Assembly (NCBI GenBank): GCA_030158115.1
Contig: JAOATK010000007.1
Coordinates: 3,483-67,482 of the forward strand
DNA length: 64,000 nucleotides
Source of the DNA: Legionella sp.
Lineage (GTDB): Bacteria; Pseudomonadota; Gammaproteobacteria; Legionellales; Legionellaceae
Direction: 5' to 3'
A model generated the notes under the pieces. The model did not search any database. It saw nothing but the letters and a program-made list of their open reading frames with translations, and had not been told where the DNA came from. The position numbers and the translations under genes are program-made. Shown here piece after piece: positions 53,077 through 61,221 of the stretch. Within the stretch, counting starts at the first letter, position 1, and each line of letters begins with the position of its first letter.

Positions 53077-54915
53077 TTACGCCCCTTTGTTTAAATCAAT
53101 TTCAACCTTGTTTCCCCAAGTCATCCGTAGCGCGTTGGCAATTGCAATAACGTCAATCAATTCCTGCATTAATGCTGCTTGTACGGGCGATATATAACCC
53201 GACGCCGCAAACCCCATTCCGATTATTGAAACCAATATTCCGCCAACTGCGCTTTGCATGGCAATACGACGCAGCTTGGTACTTATGTGGAATAGTTCAT
53301 CAACCTTTTCTAGCGAATTCTCCATAATTACTGCACCCGCCGCTTCAGCCGTTACGCTACTATGCTGGCCAAAAGCAATGCCAACAGTAGCTGACGCTAG
53401 AGCTGGCGCATCATTTATTCCGTCTCCCATAAATAACGTTGGTGCTTTTAAAGTTTCTGCTCGAACAACGGCTACTTTTTGCTCTGGGCTTTGCGATGCC
53501 AGCATTTCCTTAATCCCAAGTAAGTCTGCCAGGTAAGTCACTTCTGATTCCCTATCGCCCGAAACCAGCATCACTTTGTTGAACTGGTGCGCTGGCCCTA
53601 AATGACCGATAAAGGGTTTTCCGTCGGAACGCGGAGCATCACGGAAGCGAAACGTTGCAGCATATTTGCCACCTTGCATGATGATGCATTCCAGTCCTTC
53701 GGACGTTGGCGGCAATTTGATATCCGGCTGCGTTTGCAACAGTTTTTTACGGCTGGTTACAAAAATACTTTGCCCCATAACCATGCCAGTTAAGCCTTGA
53801 CCTGGCTTTTCAGTGACGCTTTCAGCTTCAACCATTGAGAGTTTCTTTTTTTCAGCTGCTTGCAAAATTGCGTTAGCAAGAGGATGTTTTGAATATCGCT
53901 CTAAGCTAGCGGCACATTGTAAAATATCATTCGCGACTAAACCTTCTGCAGGAATAATTTCAGTCAGCCTTGGTTTGCCGTAAGTTAATGTTCCCGTTTT
54001 ATCAAAAATTGCTGTACGGCAGGTTGGTAGACGCTCCAAGACGGCTGGGTCTTTGATAATTATTCCACGCTTCGCCGCCATTGATATTGCGCTGATTATG
54101 GTTATCGGAATCGCGATAATTAACGGGCATGGAGTTGCCACCACGAGGACCGCTAATGCAGTTAATGAGTTGCCTGTTGTATACCAAACAACACCTGTGA
54201 TAACTAATGCTAAAGCTGAAAACCAGCCGCCCAGTTCATCAGCGATGCGTCGCATAGAGGGGCGTTTTTGCTCCGCCTCTTGCATCACGCCCATTATTTG
54301 CGCATAGCGGGAGTCCTTGGCAATTTTTCCTGCTCGAATCACAAGCACTGCCTCACCATTTATTGCGCCTGAAAGAACATCAGCACCTATTGTTTTTGAA
54401 ACTTGGTAAGGCTCGCCAGTTAAATAGGACTCATCCATTGAGCCATGGCCTTCGACCACCTCACCATCTACAGGCGCAGTTTCATGTGGGAATACAACAA
54501 TATTATCACCAATAGCAATATTGACGAGAGCAATGTCTTCAATCTCATCGCCTTTTTTTCGGTGGGCTAAAGACGGCATTCTATCGGCAAGTGCTCTCAA
54601 AACCGCCGATGCTCTGCGCATCGCATAGCGTTCCAAAGCCTGCCCACCTGCCAGCATAAGCACAATTAACACAGCCGCCAAATATTGCGCAAGCACAGTA
54701 CCTGCAACCAGCTCAATCGCGCCCAGAAAATCTGCGCCAATGCTACCTTTAAAAAATTTGAGCATAATTTGAATTAGCAGCGGTACACCACCAACTGCAA
54801 TAAGTACCAGCAAGGGGATATCACTGCTCAACGCAAAATGCAAAGCAATCGCTACTATCGAACCTAGTGCAATTATCATCTGCCATTTAGCAAGTAATCG
54901 ACTTAGCTTATCCAT
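53077..54915 (-). CDS. P1B-type heavy-metal transporting ATPase
   Basis: A 612-residue pump. It has no N-terminal metal-binding domain. The actuator loop is MDESYLTGEP, the membrane metal site TPCPLIIAIP, the phosphorylation site FDKTGTLTYGK, the nucleotide domain SKHPLANAI and the hinge GDGINDAPALA. About seven or eight membrane segments. TPC instead of CPC or SPC suggests a group that moves metals other than Cu(I), such as Ni, Co or Zn; the ion cannot be told from sequence alone. It is separated from aox by a 160-bp gap, so it has its own promoter. It is GC-richer than its neighbours. Confidence 0.88.
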   Translation of the reverse strand: MDKLSRLLAKWQMIIALGSIVAIALHFALSSDIPLLVLIAVGGVPLLIQIMLKFFKGSIGADFLGAIELVAGTVLAQYLAAVLIVLMLAGGQALERYAMRRASAVLRALADRMPSLAHRKKGDEIEDIALVNIAIGDNIVVFPHETAPVDGEVVEGHGSMDESYLTGEPYQVSKTIGADVLSGAINGEAVLVIRAGKIAKDSRYAQIMGVMQEAEQKRPSMRRIADELGGWFSALALVITGVVWYTTGNSLTALAVLVVATPCPLIIAIPITIISAISMAAKRGIIIKDPAVLERLPTCRTAIFDKTGTLTYGKPRLTEIIPAEGLVANDILQCAASLERYSKHPLANAILQAAEKKKLSMVEAESVTEKPGQGLTGMVMGQSIFVTSRKKLLQTQPDIKLPPTSEGLECIIMQGGKYAATFRFRDAPRSDGKPFIGHLGPAHQFNKVMLVSGDRESEVTYLADLLGIKEMLASQSPEQKVAVVRAETLKAPTLFMGDGINDAPALASATVGIAFGQHSSVTAEAAGAVIMENSLEKVDELFHISTKLRRIAMQSAVGGILVSIIGMGFAASGYISPVQAALMQELIDVIAIANALRMTWGNKVEIDLNKGA

Positions 54916-54991
54916 TGCTCTTCATTCTCCATCGCAGACTCCAGAAATACCAGTATGGACCATCAGCTTAGTTTAGCTTACTTTACACAAC

Positions 54992-55166
54992 TTGACGGAA
55001 AGGAATATTGTTACAGCGGAACAAGAAGGACACGCTAGAGCAGCATATGGAAGCCAATTACTTCAAGAACCATCTAATCGACTTACAAAAAAATATGGTA
55101 AAAGGTTAGTATCTGTACGCTCCGAGATATCAGACAGTTCTATCTGGTTTATCCTGACATTTAAAT
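54992..55166 (+). pseudogene. Fragment of a DUF1016 (YhcG-type) nuclease gene
   Basis: EQEGHARAAYGSQLLQEPSN followed by RLTKKYGK is the N-terminal DUF1016 motif (xRAxYGxxLLxxLSxxLxxxxGKGFS). A frameshift then switches to LRDIRQFYLVYPDI and a stop at 55166. Only about 55 codons remain of a gene that is normally ~340 residues. Flanking DNA to 55337 has no other feature. Confidence 0.65.
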
Positions 55167-55337
55167 TCACCACGCAGTGAGTGGTGAATCTTCTAATGAA
55201 TTATCATTAAGCTCTAATCTAGGCTGAACTCTATCGCTTGTTAATTGAATTGAGCCCAAGCTCTAGGAGACTTTGAAATTTAAATTGAAATCCTACGCAA
55301 AACTCAAGGCATGACATCTTATTTTTCTAAAAAGCTG

Positions 55338-56183
55338 TCAAATTATTGATAACCAATGATTGAGTTCATCAATGATTACCTCTATCTTTTCTGGCAGACC
55401 AAGCATCTGAACTCGATGAGCACCTAAAACACGTAAATGCCCAGACCAAAGAAGCTGCATCCGTTCCAATTCATCGGATTGAAATTGCACTGGAAGAGAA
55501 AATACTGTTCCCCGATTTTGGAATGTTTGGATGATATTGTCTTTTAATAGGATTTTATCAATGAGCTTATTCTCCCGACATAACAGCAGCAGATCATGAT
55601 AATCTTTCATACGACTATTGGCTGCGCCACGAGAAATGAGGGTTTCCAGTTTTTCGGCAAAAATAGCTTCCACTGGATATACTTCCAGCGAAATAGGATC
55701 CTCAAACAACGGCTTTTCTTTGTAATTAAAGGATGGCCAATCTAGTAATACTGGGTCAACAACATCCCCCACACCAATGTCTACAAAAAATTTATCGCTC
55801 ATCACCCCAAATTGAACGGCAATCCCTATTTGAAACCCAGGGTAATTCATATGTTGGTGATCTAAATCGTCAAGATTGATGAACTGCATCTGAAACCCAT
55901 CATCCAGATTAAGTAAACAGATTTCCCGCATGATTAATTCCACATTAGATTTTTCTGCATTTAACCGTCTGGCCAGTAGATCAATATCAGTGGTTTCTCT
56001 GCCAATAGTCAGGTAATAGGATAATAGCAACCCGCCTTTGAATATGAATTTATCAGAATATTCAGAACGAGAAAGCCTGGCTAAAAATCGCTCTAGAACT
56101 AATAGCTTCCAGACTTCATTAAAACTCTTACCTTTTTCTTTGCCAATATGTTTTAATCGTGCTTTTAAAGCTTGTTCATTCAT
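55338..56183 (-). CDS. AbiEii toxin, nucleotidyltransferase
   Basis: A 281-residue protein of the AbiEii/JHP933 nucleotidyltransferase family. Core FIFKGGLLLSYYLTIGRETTDIDLLARRL contains the GG and D-x-D of the transferase fold, and IFAEKLETLISRGAANSRMKDYHDLLLLC is the conserved second block. Type IV toxins of this family modify tRNA or bind GTP, and cause abortive infection in AbiE systems. It overlaps its antitoxin gene by 4 bases. It stabilises the element or gives phage resistance. Confidence 0.9.
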   Translation of the reverse strand: MNEQALKARLKHIGKEKGKSFNEVWKLLVLERFLARLSRSEYSDKFIFKGGLLLSYYLTIGRETTDIDLLARRLNAEKSNVELIMREICLLNLDDGFQMQFINLDDLDHQHMNYPGFQIGIAVQFGVMSDKFFVDIGVGDVVDPVLLDWPSFNYKEKPLFEDPISLEVYPVEAIFAEKLETLISRGAANSRMKDYHDLLLLCRENKLIDKILLKDNIIQTFQNRGTVFSLPVQFQSDELERMQLLWSGHLRVLGAHRVQMLGLPEKIEVIIDELNHWLSII

Positions 56184-56773
56184 GTTGTCACCGTCAAAAT
56201 ATAAGGCTCAAGATTAAGTCCAAATTGTCTCGCATACTGCTGAAGCTTTTTAATATCCAATTTTTTGGGCGTTCTACTACTCACCGCTGCTTTAAGCGCT
56301 TTAATGGCAATTTCTTTACTGAGATAGCGAAAAGCGTCTACTATCGTTCTTTCTCTGTCAAAAATAGCGACCTGTTCCCGCCCTATTGTGTACATTGTTT
56401 TACCTGTTTCCATATCACGCATTCTAACAGTACGAGTATGAGCTCGTTTTGGTGCCGTAGTAGAATGAGAAACGGCAATCCAATGATCTCTTGGCATTTC
56501 ATCCGTCAGTTCATAGAGAGCCAACGCTGAGACTAGGCAGACTATGCCTTGCGGAATACTTTTGGCGATGATAATCAGATCTTCCCATTGAAAATCTGCA
56601 TCAACAGTGGATTCAACACCACGGTAAACACCATGACCAATACGTTCAATCCGATTAGTTTTAACATAATAGCTAAGCCGGCTAGGATGGATGCCCGCTT
56701 CACGCGCCTCTGCGGCATAAAAGACTGGTCTTGCAAACAGATCTTTCAATGTATGTTCATTACTTAGTTTCAT
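56180..56773 (-). CDS. AbiEi antitoxin, winged-helix repressor
   Basis: A 197-residue protein. Start at the ATG at 56773 (MKLSNEHTLKDLFARPVFYA), upstream frame extends to 56878 without a better start. N-terminal winged helix (ARPVFYAAEAREAGIHPSRLSYYVKTNRI...VYRG) followed by the AbiEi C-domain (IAKSIPQGIVCLVSALALYELTD, IFDRERTIVDAFRYL). It represses the pair and neutralises the toxin. It is the first gene inside attR. Confidence 0.88.
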   Translation of the reverse strand: MKLSNEHTLKDLFARPVFYAAEAREAGIHPSRLSYYVKTNRIERIGHGVYRGVESTVDADFQWEDLIIIAKSIPQGIVCLVSALALYELTDEMPRDHWIAVSHSTTAPKRAHTRTVRMRDMETGKTMYTIGREQVAIFDRERTIVDAFRYLSKEIAIKALKAAVSSRTPKKLDIKKLQQYARQFGLNLEPYILTVTT

Positions 56774-56831
56774 ACCTGTAATTTTAATATTAAAACCCAG
56801 GAGCGTCAAATGGGTTTCAATATTAAAACAA

Positions 56832-56860
56832 CCCCGTAAAAATCCATTGTGGGGAATTTG
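56832..56860 (+). repeat. Sub-terminal direct repeat, right copy
   Basis: Matches 15663-15690 with few changes (CCCCxxAAAAAxxCATTGTGGGG). It is about 100 bp inside attR and in the same orientation as the left copy. Confidence 0.5.
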
Positions 56861-56961
56861 CGTATTTGAGTACGACACTGTTATACTTCGTACGACAATT
56901 GTAGTGGTTTCCTGCGATTAAAATTATAATAAAATCAATTGCTTATTTTTGAATTGAAGGG

Positions 56962-57007
56962 CTCATAATCCGTTGGTCCTAGGTTCAAATCCTAGTGGGC
57001 CCACCAA
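56962..57007 (+). other. attR core of the ICE
   Basis: 46-bp copy of the tRNA 3' end with one G to A change in the T-loop segment (TTCAAATCC). It marks the right end of the element. Confidence 0.9.
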
Positions 57008-57097
57008 CATTTCCAGTAAAATCAAGGTAGTAACGTAATTCATTAATATTTAAAAGGTAAAATAACAGCTATTTCAGTTTTATCGGGATTATTAGAT

Positions 57098-57853
57098 ATG
57101 GCTAACATAAAAGTACATGTTTTAAATTTTCATAGCATTTTTTCTCATATTGAAATTGTACTAGAAAATACATCAACTGATCATCATACATATTATGGTA
57201 TTAATCAATGGGTTCCACCTGCGGATAAATGGCATAAATCTTGGTCTAAAGACCGTATTAAACAGGCTAGTTCCACATATAGTTTCGATATTGATGCTAA
57301 TCCTGATGAAATTAAAAATGAGTGGGAAAATTATTGGCATAATACAGAAAAGGAAGCTAGTATTTTAGGTAAAAACTGCGCCGTTGCAGCACAATGGTTT
57401 TTAACAAAATATGCAGGTATTCCAAAACCGAATTTATCTAATGTCAGTTGGAATCATCTTGCTTTAGGTATCATTTGGCCAAGTTTTATCCCATGCCCAA
57501 TAACACTTCCTGGGCGTATAATGTCTAATACTAAATTTCATATAGAGGCTAGAACTAATCCTAAAGTAACAAACCGATATATTCAATTGCTTCTATATAC
57601 AAGTATGGCTCTTGCAACATTGGTGTTTGCAGCTTCGATTTTTGCAATAGCTGTTGCTGCTACGATTTTAAGTAGCGGAATTGCAGCAGCTGTTATAGCG
57701 GGATGTGTTGCCGTAGGTATAGCCAGTACATATGGTTTTTTTAGAGCTCACAACAACTTATCAGCAAAAAATATTTCGGCTGAAATGAAGAAAAACGATG
57801 AACCACATCCATTAATCCCGGATGTTGTGAATGGAAATTTTGCGATGGGTTAA
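57098..57853 (+). CDS. Membrane-associated effector-like hypothetical protein
   Basis: A 251-residue protein. The N-terminal half starts IKVHVLNFHSIFSHIEIVLEN and contains a Cys (GKNCAVAAQWFLTKY) and later His (SWNHLALGIIWP) that could form a thiol catalytic site, but this is a guess. Residues 165-215 are two close hydrophobic helices (LLLYTSMALATLVFAASIFAIA and AAAVIAGCVAVGIAS). It ends in a short polar tail. The layout (soluble head, membrane hairpin, short tail) is common among Legionella effectors that insert into host membranes. It lies just outside attR. Function unknown. Confidence 0.65.
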   Translation: MANIKVHVLNFHSIFSHIEIVLENTSTDHHTYYGINQWVPPADKWHKSWSKDRIKQASSTYSFDIDANPDEIKNEWENYWHNTEKEASILGKNCAVAAQWFLTKYAGIPKPNLSNVSWNHLALGIIWPSFIPCPITLPGRIMSNTKFHIEARTNPKVTNRYIQLLLYTSMALATLVFAASIFAIAVAATILSSGIAAAVIAGCVAVGIASTYGFFRAHNNLSAKNISAEMKKNDEPHPLIPDVVNGNFAMG

Positions 57854-57948
57854 AAATAGTATTTAATTAGATTTTTAGAAGCACGTTTGAAAAAAGAAAA
57901 GTTCTTTTGATTTAATTAAAAAGGCAGCAATGCGCTGCATCGGCTTTC

Positions 57949-58107
57949 CTAATGCTCAACGTCTCGCATGATATATCCTGCTGTCAGGTTATTATTCATT
58001 TTATGATTTAACAAATGTTTTAAAGCATAAGCAGAAAGATCTAGCCTCTCAGCTATCATAGTCCGATGCAGGTCGTGAAAGGTAAAGGGATCTCCTGATA
58101 GATCTAC
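57949..58107 (-). pseudogene. C-terminal remnant of a second tyrosine integrase
   Basis: The minus strand reads FTFHDLHRTMIAERL, SAYALKHLLNHKMNNN and TAGYIMRDVEH with a proper stop at 57949. These are box II (HDLHRT) and the following LxHLLNHK block of phage integrases. Just upstream (58108-58300) more integrase-like sequence (LTRRFMSWMQPYNIPSII) appears in another frame. The rest is gone, so it is a dead integrase of an older island. Confidence 0.65.
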
Positions 58108-58310
58108 CACTTTCAACACTACTTTTTAGGCTCATAAATATAGATAGTTTTGCTTGACGCCAGGTTCCTATGGCTATTCGTTTAAATGCCATCGGGCTTT
58201 GACTAGGTATGATGCTTGGAATATTATATGGCTGCATCCAACTCATAAATCGTCTGGTTAAAATGACCAGAACTGTTTTTCTACACAGACTATAGCACAC
58301 GGAGTATTTA

Positions 58311-58880
58311 ATGTTTGAGATAATTACTGAGCACCTGTCAAACCTGTTCAATAAAAGCGCTTTAATTGAACAAGATAAGAGCAATCACTATGATCAAACA
58401 ATTAATGGCTCCTACAAGGCAAATGATATTCAAATTAACATGAATCTATGTGTCAATGGTCAGGCTGTATTAGGCAAAAACGTTCAGGTACAAAAAAACA
58501 TACTCGTTAATGGCAGTTTCAAAGCCTATCAATCAAGACTTATGTCTAATATCACAGTAAACGGCTCATCTTCATTAGATGATAGTCAAGTACACGGCGT
58601 AGCAAAATTCAGAGGAAGCCTTATAGCCACATCAACTCACTTCTCAAATAAACTTGAAATTCTATCCAGCCTTGCTGAATTTGAAAACTGCAAATCACAA
58701 CAGATTACATTTAAAGAGCTACCAAGAAAAGATCTTGTGCAACGCATCAAATTAAGCAAAAACACCGAGGTTCAAGGTGATATCATATTTGATGCTGGCA
58801 ATGGAGAAGTAATATGCGATGAAACATCAAAAATTCATGGCCAGATTATTGGGGGAACACTCATACATAATAATGGATAA
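58311..58880 (+). CDS. Beta-helix (bactofilin-like) hypothetical protein
   Basis: A 189-residue protein with short repeats rich in V, N, G and S every ~18-20 residues (VNGQAVLGKNVQV, ILVNGSFKAYQS, ITVNGSSSLDDSQ, VQGDIIFDAGNG), as in polymer-forming bactofilins or other right-handed beta-solenoids. No signal peptide, no membrane segment. The function is not known; it sits between the integrase remnant and the degenerate att copy. Confidence 0.6.
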   Translation: MFEIITEHLSNLFNKSALIEQDKSNHYDQTINGSYKANDIQINMNLCVNGQAVLGKNVQVQKNILVNGSFKAYQSRLMSNITVNGSSSLDDSQVHGVAKFRGSLIATSTHFSNKLEILSSLAEFENCKSQQITFKELPRKDLVQRIKLSKNTEVQGDIIFDAGNGEVICDETSKIHGQIIGGTLIHNNG

Positions 58881-58917
58881 AAATGCACACAAAATTGAGT
58901 GTGAAAAATTTGTGTGC

Positions 58918-59056
58918 TTGAGTACAACACAGTGATACATCGCATGACACTTGTAGTGGTTTTTTCGATAAAATTATAATTAAATCAATCAGTTATTTTT
59001 AATTGACGAGCTCTTAATCCGTTTATCCTAAGTTTAAATCCTAATTGGCATACCAA
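58918..59056 (+). repeat. Degenerate second copy of the ICE right end and attachment site
   Basis: 58918-59056 resembles 56866-57007 over about 140 bp. The outer half reads TTGAGTACAACAC...TTGTAGTGGTTT against TTGAGTACGACAC...TTGTAGTGGTTT. The last 46 bp (59011-59056) match the tRNA-derived att core with several changes (CTCTTAATCCG, TTAAATCCTA). It no longer forms a tRNA end. It looks like the fossil attR of an earlier integration. Confidence 0.75.
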
Positions 59057-59167
59057 TAAATCAAGTGGTTACGTGGTATTAATGATATGGTTAATATTTC
59101 CTTAATAGTTAACTGATAGACTACGCAAGCTTTTATCATCTCCGTCATTTTATGAGGATCCCTATTG

Positions 59168-60139
59168 ATGAAAAAACAATTTTTAGGATTAATCGTAGCC
59201 TCTCTTTTGTTTAACACTGCGTTTTCAGCGTCTAATACCAGGGTTCCCGATGAATTTTATGTCAGCCAACATTGGGTTAGTTATACAACCAGTTATGATA
59301 TTAACTCAAAAACTCAGAAACTTGGTACGCTCTATCGTCACGTGTTGAGTTTATTATTAACCTATGATTTTTACGACAATACGGGTGAAAAATTAGCCTA
59401 TGCTCGATCTAAATTCTTTTCTGCAACAGCACAATTTACTGTTCGTGATCAAGAAGATGAGTTGATTGGAACTACTGAAGAACAATTATTCTCCTTTTTC
59501 CCTTCTTTCTCAATTTATGGTAACGATGGTACAAGCAAATTAGCATATGCAGCCATGAATTTTTGGGGAACTAAATTCACCATTTATGATCCTGCAACTG
59601 ATCAGGAAATGGCTGTCATGTCTCGTACATTTTTTAGAGTAAAAAATAACTGGACTGTTAAAATTACAAATAAATCACTTTTTAATCAAAAAAATATTGA
59701 TTCTCGATTGTTAATGACTGTACTAGCATTTCAAGGTGAACGAGAATATTGGGAACAACAAAATAAGAATAGAAACAAGTCAGTAAAATCTTCAACCAGA
59801 TACAGTGCGTTAGGAACTAAAGCTGCCGTTTTAGCTGAAGAAGTTGAACCAACCATTAATGTATTATTAGCAAACATTAAAAAACTTGAAAGTGAACAAG
59901 GATTGAATCAACAATCCTCGCAAGTTGATCCTACCGTGTTAGAGACAGTTGCAAATGAGCTACAAACCAATTTTGATGCCACGCATTTTCGAAACGATCT
60001 CAATTTGACGACTCAGGAAAAAATACAACAATTTACAAACTACTGTTTCGATCAAATTAAATCTCAATCTATCTCAGCTGATCAAAAACGGGTCATAATT
60101 GCATTGTTAAAAATGCGGTTGGAAACAGGTGCTGTTTAA
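59168..60139 (+). CDS. Secreted LURP-one/tubby-like beta-barrel hypothetical protein
   Basis: A 323-residue secreted protein. The signal peptide is MKKQFLGLIVASLLFNTAFSA with a cleavage after FSA. Start at the ATG at 59168 with GAGGA upstream. The central part alternates short strands, with motifs of the LURP/tubby-like fold: YDFYDNTGEKLAYARSKFF, FTVRDQEDELIGTTEE, and FTIYDPATDQEMAVMSRTFF. The C-terminal 100 residues are helical. It is probably periplasmic or exported. Function unknown. Confidence 0.7.
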   Translation: MKKQFLGLIVASLLFNTAFSASNTRVPDEFYVSQHWVSYTTSYDINSKTQKLGTLYRHVLSLLLTYDFYDNTGEKLAYARSKFFSATAQFTVRDQEDELIGTTEEQLFSFFPSFSIYGNDGTSKLAYAAMNFWGTKFTIYDPATDQEMAVMSRTFFRVKNNWTVKITNKSLFNQKNIDSRLLMTVLAFQGEREYWEQQNKNRNKSVKSSTRYSALGTKAAVLAEEVEPTINVLLANIKKLESEQGLNQQSSQVDPTVLETVANELQTNFDATHFRNDLNLTTQEKIQQFTNYCFDQIKSQSISADQKRVIIALLKMRLETGAV

Positions 60140-60219
60140 AGTTTAATTATAATGATCATTGATACAATACAACACAATGACACACAAACAATCTTCGTTA
60201 GTTAATTTGGAGTATTTAA

Positions 60220-60552
60220 ATGAGTAAAGTAAAAAGTACTAATGAATTTTATACTGGCGTTTATACCAAATTAGGGATGTTTGCATCTTCACCATATACT
60301 TGGTCTATTATTAACAATAAAAATGATCAATCTGATGCTAGTTGGCTAATATGGCTTATGACTGAACTTCCACTTAAAGTGGTCTTAAGTCCAGTTTTGT
60401 TACCCGCTACTGCAATAACATGCGCATTAGCTGTCATATCAGCAGTGATTGTTGGGCTGGCATACCTTGCAACATTGGCAGGTGCTGCAATGATCGATAC
60501 AATTACTCATGATGCACCGTCACCACAGGGTAAGAACAGCAAAAGCTTTTAA
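60220..60552 (+). CDS. Small two-helix membrane protein
   Basis: A 110-residue protein with a 50-residue polar head and a long hydrophobic region of two helices (VVLSPVLLPATAITCALAVIS and AVIVGLAYLATLAGAAMID). Short C-terminal tail. It lies 80 bases after the secreted protein and is followed by a strong hairpin. I do not recognise a family. Confidence 0.6.
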   Translation: MSKVKSTNEFYTGVYTKLGMFASSPYTWSIINNKNDQSDASWLIWLMTELPLKVVLSPVLLPATAITCALAVISAVIVGLAYLATLAGAAMIDTITHDAPSPQGKNSKSF

Positions 60553-60570
60553 TGAATAGTTATTTATGAT

Positions 60571-60606
60571 CAAATAGCTCCTTATTTTGAATAAGGGGCT
60601 ATTTGA
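60571..60606 (+). terminator. Long hairpin terminator after 60552
   Basis: CAAATAGCtCCTTATT and AATAAGGgGCTATTTG pair with one mismatch and a 4-base loop. No T-tract follows directly. Confidence 0.6.
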
Positions 60607-60712
60607 TGTCTTCAAGAATTATTGATCCTTTATCTAAGATCCGTAGTCAAAAAATATACCTTGTTAACTATCAGTATCCAAGAATAGATCAAGATTTTAG
60701 TGCTTCAGCTGC

Positions 60713-61084
60713 ATGAGCCGGCCCCATAGGCTGCTAGAGAGTTTTATTGCCGGCTTGGTTGACGATAAAGTAATTTCTCCTTTTTGTTATCAAGGGACTT
60801 GCGATACCAATCTTTTCAATTTATGGTTGGGGTTCTGTCTATTGTCTGCATTAGGCCCAGGTTATGTGATTATTATGGATAATGCTGCATTCCATAAGTC
60901 AGAGCAAACCCAAAAAATAATAGCAGATGCCTAATGTTCTCTGTTATTTCTTCCGCCTTATTCTCCAGATTTAAATCCAATCGAAAAATTCTGGGCTAAC
61001 TTAAAAGCTTATATAAAAAAAATAATAGGGCAATTTAGCACCCTTGCTGGAGCTCTTGATTATGCGTTTCAATCGATCATTTAA
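60713..61084 (+). pseudogene. IS630-type transposase remnant
   Basis: The plus frame reads FCYQGTCDTNLFNLWLGFCL, YVIIMDNAAFHKSEQTQ and, after an in-frame stop at 60932, LFLPPYSPDLNPIEKFWANLK. These are the DDE_3 motifs (second Asp, DNAxxHK; third acidic residue in NPIEKFW) of IS630 transposases. The N-terminal DNA-binding half is missing. No terminal inverted repeats were found. Confidence 0.8.
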
Positions 61085-61221
61085 AAATCAAACCACTATA
61101 TATCACCGGATAACCTGAAAGCCCCAGGATTTTATAAGAAGAATTGATTTGTCTTTATTAGTGAAGAGAAGTCACTAGCTAGCCATCCCAATATTGGAGG
61201 CTTTGCTTTTCTATCAGGCGC

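Larger units (their letters stand above)
15621..57007. mobile_element. Integrative and conjugative element, Trb-type, tRNA-integrated (~41.4 kb)
   Basis: The element is delimited by the 46-bp direct repeat derived from the tRNA 3' end. It encodes its integrase and a putative excisionase next to attL, the lvrR-lvrABC control head, a full set of trb mating-pair genes, traG, traF, a relaxase with accessory proteins and an RP4-like oriT. Cargo is a peptide-methylation cassette, a NO-stress module, a metal ATPase, possible defence genes and an AbiE pair. All essential transfer functions look intact, so it may be mobile. Only a small gene behind traF and two accessory genes are visibly broken. Confidence 0.92.

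Noticed and set aside
58049..58384. 111-codon minus-strand frame
   Set aside because: Part of it covers a decayed integrase in another frame. No ribosome site and no coherent protein.
59011..59056. A second tRNA gene
   Set aside because: Only a degenerate 3' half is present, without acceptor 5' arm or D-arm.
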